In this document: one piece after another, positions 4,191 to 9,852 of the stretch | Layout of the letters: the number at the start of each line of letters is the position of its first letter | Numbering within the stretch: the stretch's first letter is position 1 | Assembly: GCA_002304995.1 (NCBI GenBank) | Contig: DBPV01000125.1 | Span: 1,613 to 11,464, forward strand | Length of the DNA: 9,852 nucleotides | DNA from: Syntrophaceae bacterium UBA1411 | GTDB lineage: Bacteria; Desulfobacterota; Syntrophia; Syntrophales; Smithellaceae | Direction of reading: 5' to 3' | The notes under the pieces: model-generated | Told to the model about the DNA's origin: nothing | Database searches by the model: none | Seen by the model: only the letters and a program-made list of their open reading frames with translations | Position numbers and translations under genes: made by a program

Positions 4191-6253
4191 AAATCGCGGT
4201 TGATCCGACGGTTTTTCAGCTCGGCCCGCTTTCCCTTGTTCCAGCCTGAAATCCTGCTGTAGTAGCGGGTGAGCTGGGCGATGCCCTCCACCTCCGGCGA
4301 TCCGCAAAAAGGGCAGGACTCGGACAATCCGCGCGATGTTTTGCCGCAGGCCGGACAGGCCGTAAACTCCGGCGTGAAATCGATCTGGCGGTTCTTCGAA
4401 TGCCCGAAGACGGTGTTCACAAATCCGGCCAGCGCGGCCGGATCGGGGCGGACGCCGCCGAGCTGAAGATGCGTGACGACATCGCCCGCCAGAAAAGGAT
4501 GAAAACGGCCCTCTTCCTGAACCCGCACAAGCGGCCCGATGTCCGCCGCCGTATGCAGCTGCGTGGAATTGGTATAGTAAACGGAGCCGCTGGCGATGTC
4601 GCCCTGGACCATGCGGCCGGCCGCTGGCGAATGGTACTTCAGATCCAGCCTGGCAAACCGGTACGCCGTCGTTTCCGCGGGCGTCTGCTCGAGAACAAGC
4701 GCCATGCCGAGCGTGTCGCCCAGGCGCCTTGCCTCCTGCTCCAGGAAATCAACGACCCGGAGGCCGAAGTCCATTGCCGCGCCTGATTCGTGCAGCTGGA
4801 ATCCCGTCATCATCCGGGCCAGTTCGTTGAGGCCCGCCAGACCGATGATGTAGTAGGCGCGGTTCATGCGCAAAAAGGATGAGCCGTCGGCGTTCATCGC
4901 CAGAAGCGCGAGCGGTCCCTCTTCCGCGTGGGACAGAAGTTTTTCCAGAAAGTCCTTCTTCTGGACGTGCGCGCGGACGGCCGAGGCCAGAAGCGCGCCC
5001 AGATCGCCAAACAGTTTGTTTTCGTCGCCGTTGGCCCGGTAGCCCAGCCGCGGCAGGTTCAGCGTCACGCTTTGCACCGCCGCCTGGCGCATCAGCCAGG
5101 GCTTGTCCAGTTCCTTCCGGGCGGCCGCATCGGCAAAAAAGATATTGTTGAAGCAGCCGGCGTTCGGAGGAGCGTCCGTCCGGTCGAAGACAAAGCAGAG
5201 ATTGCCCCGCGTCGCCGCCACATCGCAGGCCAGAACCAAAAGCTCTTCCGCGCCCGGCTCCCGCCAGAAGGCGTCGGTGATGTGCAAAAGCGGCCGGGGC
5301 AGAATAAAGGTCCGTCCCGCCGCGTCGCCCTGCAAAAAAATTTCAAAGATCGCCCGCGCAAAACGCTGCGCCTCGGAGGCGTAGTCACGGTAGAATTTTC
5401 CCGTCGGCTGTCCCGCCGGTCCGACGGCGGGCAGATCCGCCCAGGCCGCCGGCAGGTCGTAGTACAGGTGAATGTCGGTATAGAGCGCCTGGCCGCCGCG
5501 CGTGGCGGAAAGCTGTGAAAACTCATAGACCAGCATCTGCGCAAACTGGCGGATTTCCGTGTCGCTTTTTCCGCACAGATACGGCGCGAAGGAAATGTTG
5601 AGGGCGTCCCAGCCGATCGTGCCGGTGAAGTGTCCCTGCAGGACGGCGCTGAAGCGCACCATGTGCGCGAGCAGCACTTCCGCGTGCCTCGCGGGGGCGG
5701 CGGAATTGATCGCGTGCGGCAGCGCCAGGCCGAAACGCTTGAGGTACTCGAGCGACTGACGGCAGCTGTATGGCCGGTCGATGTAGCCCAGGCCGTGAAT
5801 GTGCAGATCGCCCGCCGTGTGCGCCTCCCCGACGTCGAGGGAAAAAACGTCGTAGAGCGCGAATTCCTTTTTGATGCCTTCGGCAAACAGAAGATTCGTG
5901 CCCTCCGGCGAATGGGGCGTGTTGGCGTTTTCCTTGTTGGGATGCAAGATGAGCCGGCGGACGTCGTAGAGCGGAAATCCCATGCGCCCGTGCAGGCGGC
6001 GCTCCTTTTCCAGGCCGCGCTCGGTCAGCTTGGCGTTGACCAGTTCGCGCACCAGCGACGTCGTCAGATGGCCGATGCCGGAAGCGACGATCTGCTTTTC
6101 CACGTCCTTGGAAATTTCGGCGGCCAGCAGATAGTCCACGCCCGCCTCGCGCAGCAGCGCGTCGACGATGCGCTGACGGTTCCAGGGCGCGATCTCTTCG
6201 CCGGACGTGCGGATGAACAGGGTCAAATCGGTGGTTTCAGAGGCGTCGGTCAT
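4187..6253 (-). CDS. nrdD: Anaerobic (class III) ribonucleoside-triphosphate reductase NrdD
   Basis: Glycyl-radical enzyme that reduces ribonucleoside triphosphates to dNTPs without oxygen, after activation by the SAM radical enzyme NrdG (not in this window). It has 688 residues. An ATP-cone regulatory domain lies at about 10-100. The ten-stranded barrel follows, with a conserved DLHIHGLGYIDRPYSCRQSL at 149-168 (Cys164 likely the active-site thiyl cysteine) and the finger-loop region NAGCFNNIF (Cys367). TPAETTAYRFARLD at 524-537 matches the family's TPAE block. A C-terminal zinc knuckle uses Cys633, Cys636, Cys647 and Cys650. The radical loop is odd: Arg663 appears where RxxGY is expected, and the next glycine is Gly670 in SRISGWNKGK. 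The start overlaps the HD gene as ATGA with no clear ribosome site of its own, so translation is probably coupled. The family call is very secure. Confidence 0.95.
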   Translation of the reverse strand: MTDASETTDLTLFIRTSGEEIAPWNRQRIVDALLREAGVDYLLAAEISKDVEKQIVASGIGHLTTSLVRELVNAKLTERGLEKERRLHGRMGFPLYDVRRLILHPNKENANTPHSPEGTNLLFAEGIKKEFALYDVFSLDVGEAHTAGDLHIHGLGYIDRPYSCRQSLEYLKRFGLALPHAINSAAPARHAEVLLAHMVRFSAVLQGHFTGTIGWDALNISFAPYLCGKSDTEIRQFAQMLVYEFSQLSATRGGQALYTDIHLYYDLPAAWADLPAVGPAGQPTGKFYRDYASEAQRFARAIFEIFLQGDAAGRTFILPRPLLHITDAFWREPGAEELLVLACDVAATRGNLCFVFDRTDAPPNAGCFNNIFFADAAARKELDKPWLMRQAAVQSVTLNLPRLGYRANGDENKLFGDLGALLASAVRAHVQKKDFLEKLLSHAEEGPLALLAMNADGSSFLRMNRAYYIIGLAGLNELARMMTGFQLHESGAAMDFGLRVVDFLEQEARRLGDTLGMALVLEQTPAETTAYRFARLDLKYHSPAAGRMVQGDIASGSVYYTNSTQLHTAADIGPLVRVQEEGRFHPFLAGDVVTHLQLGGVRPDPAALAGFVNTVFGHSKNRQIDFTPEFTACPACGKTSRGLSESCPFCGSPEVEGIAQLTRYYSRISGWNKGKRAELKNRRINRDF

Positions 6254-7668
6254 ACGTTCGTCGTCACGGCTTTCTCGAGATGGCCCAGCGCCGATTCCGC
6301 CGCCCGGCCGAGTTCTTCGTCATAGGCATGATTGAGCGCAAAGACGCGGAAATGGCGGACGCGCGCGGGAATAAACCGGTAAATCTCCGCCAGCGGCTCC
6401 GGAGAGGTGCGTCCCGTGACGGGATTGAAGATATTGATCTGTTTGCCCGGCTCGGCCATGGGATTGAGCGGGCGGGGGTCCTGGGTCGCGACATCCACCC
6501 GAAACGCCAGCGTCTTTAACCGGGCCGGCAGGCGCTCGCGGATTTTCGCCTCATAGTGGCCGGCGCCGACAAATTCGGTGCCGCGCTGGAACTGATCGAC
6601 GGAAATCTCGGCGGCAAAAGCCATTTTCCATTTAAGCTCGCGGGCGTGTATTTTCTGCCATTCGCGGGCCAGGGCGCGCCGGCGCGCGTCCCGGGCGGAA
6701 AGCCAGGCCCGCACTTCGCTGAAGAGCGACCATTCGTCGCAGTCCAGATAGGCGTCGAGGCGGCGGACCGGATTTTGGTCGTACATCAGCTTCAGCGTGT
6801 CGGAAAAAATCTCCTGCAGGTGCAGGTCCAGCGCGCGCGTCGTGCGGTGGAAATACACGTTGCTGTAAAGGTTCAGTCGGGCGTTGAGAAAGCGCCGCAG
6901 CGCCGAAATGCCGGACTGGTGGAGCGCCAGGCCTTCCGGCGTGAAAAACGTGTAGTAGCGCAGGCGCGGCATGTCCACCATGTCGAGCGAAAAGCCCGTC
7001 ATATAAGCGTCGCGCTGAACATAGTCGAGGTTGTCCACCGTGTAGATGCCGGAAAACAACTGCCGGAGCAGGACAAGCCAGCGCGGCTGGGTTTCCGGTT
7101 TTGCCGCATCCGGCATCTTGATCAGGTAGGCCACCTGCCGCGGATCGATTTTTTCGCCGCGTGCAAACAAACCCGACGGGCTGCGGGTGATGCGCGCAAT
7201 GACCGGGCCCAGTTTTTTGACGATGATCTGCCGGCCGAGGTCTTCATGCGTCAGCCCCCACGCGGAAAGGTAATGCTCGTCGAAAAAATGGCCGAACGGG
7301 CCGTGGCCGACGTCGTGGAGCAGTCCGGCCAGGCGCAGCATCTCTTCCACAAAGTTCGGAGAGGGAGCGTCGCGGCAGACGCTTTTCAGGCTGGGATACA
7401 GGTGGCGGGCAAATTCCCCGGCAACGTGCATCGTTCCCAGCGAATGCTGAAAGCGGGTGTGCTCCGCCGCCGGATACACCCAGCGGGCGCTCTGGAGCTG
7501 GTAAATGCGGCGCAGCCGCTGCATCCAGGGGGAATCGATCAGATCCTTTTCCGTTTTTTCCGCCGGGTTCCGGTCCTCGGGCACCGTGAAAACAGCGTAC
7601 GAGTGAATCGGGTCGGCAATCAGCGCCATTCCGGCATAGGCGGTCGGAGAAACGTTTTTTTCCTTCAT
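6250..7668 (-). CDS. HD-domain phosphohydrolase, probable SAMHD1-like dNTP triphosphohydrolase
   Basis: Metal-dependent HD hydrolase of the dGTPase/SAMHD1 type (COG1078-like); such enzymes usually split dNTPs into deoxynucleoside and triphosphate. It has 472 residues. After DPIH (19-22) comes RLRRIYQL at 51-58. By comparison with human SAMHD1, the pocket residues all appear: Gln57 (Q149), Arg72 and His75 in HTRFQHSLG (R164, H167), His118, Asp119, His122 and His127 in HDVGHGPFGH (H206, D207, H210, H215), and Asp212, Tyr216 and Asp220 in VDNLDYVQRD (D311, Y315, D319). LNARLNLYSNVYFH at 261-274 is also typical. The last 150 residues are less conserved. The first ATG has no good ribosome site (GGAGAA is 17 bases away); Met14 at 7629 is an alternative start. 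The gene overlaps nrdD by ATGA. The dNTP substrate is inferred. Confidence 0.88.
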   Translation of the reverse strand: MKEKNVSPTAYAGMALIADPIHSYAVFTVPEDRNPAEKTEKDLIDSPWMQRLRRIYQLQSARWVYPAAEHTRFQHSLGTMHVAGEFARHLYPSLKSVCRDAPSPNFVEEMLRLAGLLHDVGHGPFGHFFDEHYLSAWGLTHEDLGRQIIVKKLGPVIARITRSPSGLFARGEKIDPRQVAYLIKMPDAAKPETQPRWLVLLRQLFSGIYTVDNLDYVQRDAYMTGFSLDMVDMPRLRYYTFFTPEGLALHQSGISALRRFLNARLNLYSNVYFHRTTRALDLHLQEIFSDTLKLMYDQNPVRRLDAYLDCDEWSLFSEVRAWLSARDARRRALAREWQKIHARELKWKMAFAAEISVDQFQRGTEFVGAGHYEAKIRERLPARLKTLAFRVDVATQDPRPLNPMAEPGKQINIFNPVTGRTSPEPLAEIYRFIPARVRHFRVFALNHAYDEELGRAAESALGHLEKAVTTNV

Positions 7669-7755
7669 GCCGCTGATTTACAATATTCTCCGCAAAAGAT
7701 CAAACCGATTGATGATCCGGACAGACGCGCCGCGCGGGCCGGGAAGACAAACGCA

Positions 7756-7783
7756 TTGACAGATTTCCTCAATATGGTAACAA
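7756..7783 (+). promoter_or_regulatory. Candidate promoter for the acyl-CoA synthetase gene
   Basis: A perfect TTGACA at 7756-7761, then 16 bases and TAACAA, which matches the -10 consensus at only three of six positions. A start near 7790 would give a leader of about 38 bases. The good -35 is the main support. Confidence 0.35.
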
Positions 7784-7827
7784 AGTGCCGCTTCACCGGA
7801 TTCAACTTTATTTTTAAGCGAGGCCTC

Positions 7828-9852
7828 ATGAAAACATTTTTTTCTCCCGCGTCTATTGCCGTGATCGGCGCCAGCCCCCGCGAGGGCAGCCTGGGCGCCC
7901 AGATGATCGCCAACCTGCTTTACGGCTATACGGGAAAAATTTATCCCGTCAATCCCAACCACTCCGAAATTTCGGGCCTCAGCGCCTTTCCCGCCGTGGA
8001 GGATATTCCCGATCCCGTGGACCTCGCCCTGGTGATCGTGCCCGCCCCCGCCGTCCCCGCGCAGATTGAAGCCTGCGGGCGCAAGGGCATCCGGCGCGTC
8101 ATCATCGAGAGCGCGGGATTTGCCGAAACCGGCCCCGAAGGCCGCGCGCTGCAGGAGCGCTGTCTGGCTGCGGCCCGCCGGGCGGGCATCCGCCTGTGGG
8201 GGCCCAACTGCATGGGGCTCGTAGACATTCCCCGGAAGTTTCTTTTCACCTTCATGCATCCCAAGGTGTACGCCGACGGCCTGGTTCCGGGCCGCATTTC
8301 CATGATCGTGCAAAGCGGCATGCTCTCAGCCGGATTTCTGGCCGATCTGATGAGCGAACGCGCCGTTGGCGTGGGCAAGGCCTGCTCCATCGGCAACAAA
8401 ATGGACATCGACGAATGCGACGTCCTCGAATATCTTATCGAGGACGATGAAACGGACGCCATTGCCCTGTATCTGGAATCGATCATCCGGGGCCGCAGGT
8501 TCCTCGAGCTCGCCTGGAGCGCAAAAAAGCCGATCGTTTTGCTCAAGGGCGGCAAAAGCAGCGCGGGCGCCAAGGCGGCTCTTTCCCACACATCGAGTCT
8601 GGCCGGAAACGCGCGTCTGCAGGACGCGCTGCTGTCGCTGGCCGGCGTTACCCTGGCGCGCGATTTCCAGCAGATGATGGAAGTCGCCCGCGCGCTGGCC
8701 ATGATCGGAAAAACCCCGCAGGCCTGCCGCACGGCGCTTCTGACCTTCAGCGGCGGAGCGGGCATTTTGTCGTGCGACCTCCTCGAAGCGCAGGGGCTTC
8801 GCGTGGCGGACCTCTCCCCCGCAACAAAACGCGAGCTGGCGCACGTTTTTCCCGACTGGATGCCCGCCGCCAATCCGGTGGACCTTTTCCCCGCCTTTGC
8901 CCGCCGCGGCCCGATCGCCGCCTACGACGACGCGTTTCGCGCCGTGGTCAAAGATCCCCGCGTCGATGTGCTCTTTCTGCACTTTTTCGTCGGCCTCTAT
9001 CCCAATTACGAGCGGCTTAAAGTCTTCAAGGAAACGGCGGACCGCGAAGGGAAGCTGCTCGTCATCTGGGCCATCGGCCGGCGCGACGCGCTTCGGATCT
9101 TCAAGCGCGAAGCGCAGGAGGCCGCGATCCCCGTCCACGGAGAATTATACCGCGCAGTCGAATGCCTGGCTTTCGCGGCGCGCTACACGCCCCGCCGGAA
9201 ACCCTCGCGGCTTCTTGCGGGCGGCGGCGCATACCGTCTGCCGCCCCGGGCTGCGGCGGTCCTCGGCGAAAACCGCGGGCGCGTCTGGGATGAATTCGAA
9301 AGCAAGCGTCTCCTGAAAGCGCTGGGCATTCCCGTCGTCACGGAAAAAATCGTCGCCACGGCTGCCGCTGCGGTTGCAGCCGCGCGCCAAATCGGATTTC
9401 CGGTCGTTTTGAAGGGGTTGACGCCGGACAACGTGCATAAAACCGAAGCCGGCCTGGTGGTTTTGAATATTTCCGGACCCGCCGCGCTCAAAAAGGCCTT
9501 TGCGGATCTGGCGCGCCGGATGAAAGGCCGGGGCAGAATGCTTTTGCAGCGGCAGATGCCTGTCGAATACGAACTGATCGTCGGCCTGGTGCGCGACCGG
9601 CAGTTCGGTCCCTGCGTCATGTTCGGCCTGGGCGGCGTTTTTTCCGAGCTGCAAAAAGACGTGGTCTTCGCGCCCGCGCCGCTTTCCGCTTCTATCGCGC
9701 GGGAGCTTCCCGACCGTCTGGCCGGACGAAAACTGCTGCAGGGCTACCGCGGCCAAAAGCCGCTGGACCGGAAGGCGACGGCCGATATTCTGATGGCGGT
9801 GGGGCGTCTCGCGGCCGCCTGCCCGGACATCGAACAGATCGACATCAATCCG
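7828..9852 (+). CDS. NDP-forming acyl-CoA synthetase, single-chain alpha-beta fusion, 3' end cut by window
   Basis: Enzyme of the acetate/acyl--CoA ligase (ADP-forming) family, which interconverts acyl-CoA + ADP + phosphate and acid + CoA + ATP through a phosphohistidine; cytoplasmic. 675 residues are visible, ending at IDINP, which in relatives lies close to the C-terminus, so little is missing. Order of parts: CoA-binding Rossmann domain (FSPASIAVIGASPREGSLG, 5-23; GPNCMG, 125-130); succinyl-CoA-ligase-like domains with GNKMDIDECDVLEYL at 189-203 and the phospho-accepting His254 in ALSHTSSLAG; and a C-terminal ATP-grasp domain from about 488 (ESKRLLKALGIPVV; VVLKGLTPDNVHKTEAG at 526-542; GLGGVFSELQKD). 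The start at 7828 fits the family; an in-frame ATG at 7774 has no ribosome site. It is transcribed away from the HD gene, 159 bp apart. In anaerobes such enzymes make ATP from acyl-CoA or activate acids; the substrate here is unknown. Confidence 0.93.
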   Translation, partial: MKTFFSPASIAVIGASPREGSLGAQMIANLLYGYTGKIYPVNPNHSEISGLSAFPAVEDIPDPVDLALVIVPAPAVPAQIEACGRKGIRRVIIESAGFAETGPEGRALQERCLAAARRAGIRLWGPNCMGLVDIPRKFLFTFMHPKVYADGLVPGRISMIVQSGMLSAGFLADLMSERAVGVGKACSIGNKMDIDECDVLEYLIEDDETDAIALYLESIIRGRRFLELAWSAKKPIVLLKGGKSSAGAKAALSHTSSLAGNARLQDALLSLAGVTLARDFQQMMEVARALAMIGKTPQACRTALLTFSGGAGILSCDLLEAQGLRVADLSPATKRELAHVFPDWMPAANPVDLFPAFARRGPIAAYDDAFRAVVKDPRVDVLFLHFFVGLYPNYERLKVFKETADREGKLLVIWAIGRRDALRIFKREAQEAAIPVHGELYRAVECLAFAARYTPRRKPSRLLAGGGAYRLPPRAAAVLGENRGRVWDEFESKRLLKALGIPVVTEKIVATAAAAVAAARQIGFPVVLKGLTPDNVHKTEAGLVVLNISGPAALKKAFADLARRMKGRGRMLLQRQMPVEYELIVGLVRDRQFGPCVMFGLGGVFSELQKDVVFAPAPLSASIARELPDRLAGRKLLQGYRGQKPLDRKATADILMAVGRLAAACPDIEQIDINP

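Noticed and set aside
5630..6325. 231-codon open frame on the plus strand across nrdD and the end of the HD gene
   Set aside because: It is antisense to clearly recognisable NrdD and HD coding sequence; its translation is rich in Arg/Ala/Gln without any recognisable motif, as expected for the complement of GC-rich codons.
7670..7710. Promoter for the HD-nrdD pair right before the HD start (TTGATC, 15 bases, TGTAAA)
   Set aside because: The spacer is short, the boxes are poor, and transcription would start almost at the ATG. No better candidate was found in the 159-bp gap.
7941..8873. 310-codon open frame on the minus strand
   Set aside because: It lies wholly opposite the acyl-CoA synthetase; the Arg/Ser/Ala-rich translation shows no domain and there is no ribosome site.
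1..9852. Mobile elements, CRISPR arrays, tRNA or rRNA genes, toxin-antitoxin or phage genes
   Set aside because: I found no transposase-like protein, regularly spaced repeats, tRNA cloverleaf or phage-type product; all sizeable spans are explained by the listed genes.

Overview
The window reads like a chromosomal segment of a Gram-negative, strictly anaerobic bacterium, most plausibly a deltaproteobacterium of the Syntrophales type. This placement is inferred from gene content, not from a marker gene. The supporting genes are an oxygen-sensitive class III ribonucleotide reductase, an NDP-forming acyl-CoA synthetase, a menaquinone-type UbiE methyltransferase and GmhA, which makes the heptose precursor of an LPS core. 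Coding is dense and GC-rich, with strong AGGAGG ribosome sites on the chaperone genes. I see no mobile element, CRISPR array, tRNA or rRNA.

Positions 1-1829 hold a minus-strand operon gmhA - grpE - dnaK (dnaK runs off the left edge) with 11-bp gaps, followed by a 251-bp divergent intergenic region. That region carries two back-to-back sigma70-like promoters with the same hexamers, TTGACA and TATATT: one drives gmhA-grpE-dnaK, the other drives the small heat-shock genes. No CIRCE operator and no hrcA are visible.

Positions 1830-3371 hold three consecutive plus-strand Hsp20 genes of different lengths, each with its own strong ribosome site, closed by a strong 12-bp rho-independent terminator and a second hairpin. 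Holdase chaperones and the DnaK refolding machine therefore lie back to back, which suggests a proteostasis island.

Positions 3438-4190 encode UbiE/MenG (menaquinone methylation). Its stop codon overlaps that of the convergent nrdD.

Positions 4187-7668 form a minus-strand pair: an HD-domain phosphohydrolase with the complete SAMHD1-type active-site set, overlapping by ATGA the start of anaerobic ribonucleotide reductase NrdD. A probable dNTP-destroying enzyme is thus coupled in translation to a dNTP-making enzyme. NrdD also has an atypical sequence around its glycyl-radical site.

Positions 7828-9852 encode, divergently, the first 675 residues of a single-chain NDP-forming acyl-CoA synthetase that runs off the right edge.

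There is no obviously new multi-gene system. The items most worth checking are the HD-nrdD pair, the NrdD radical loop and the divergent chaperone control region.
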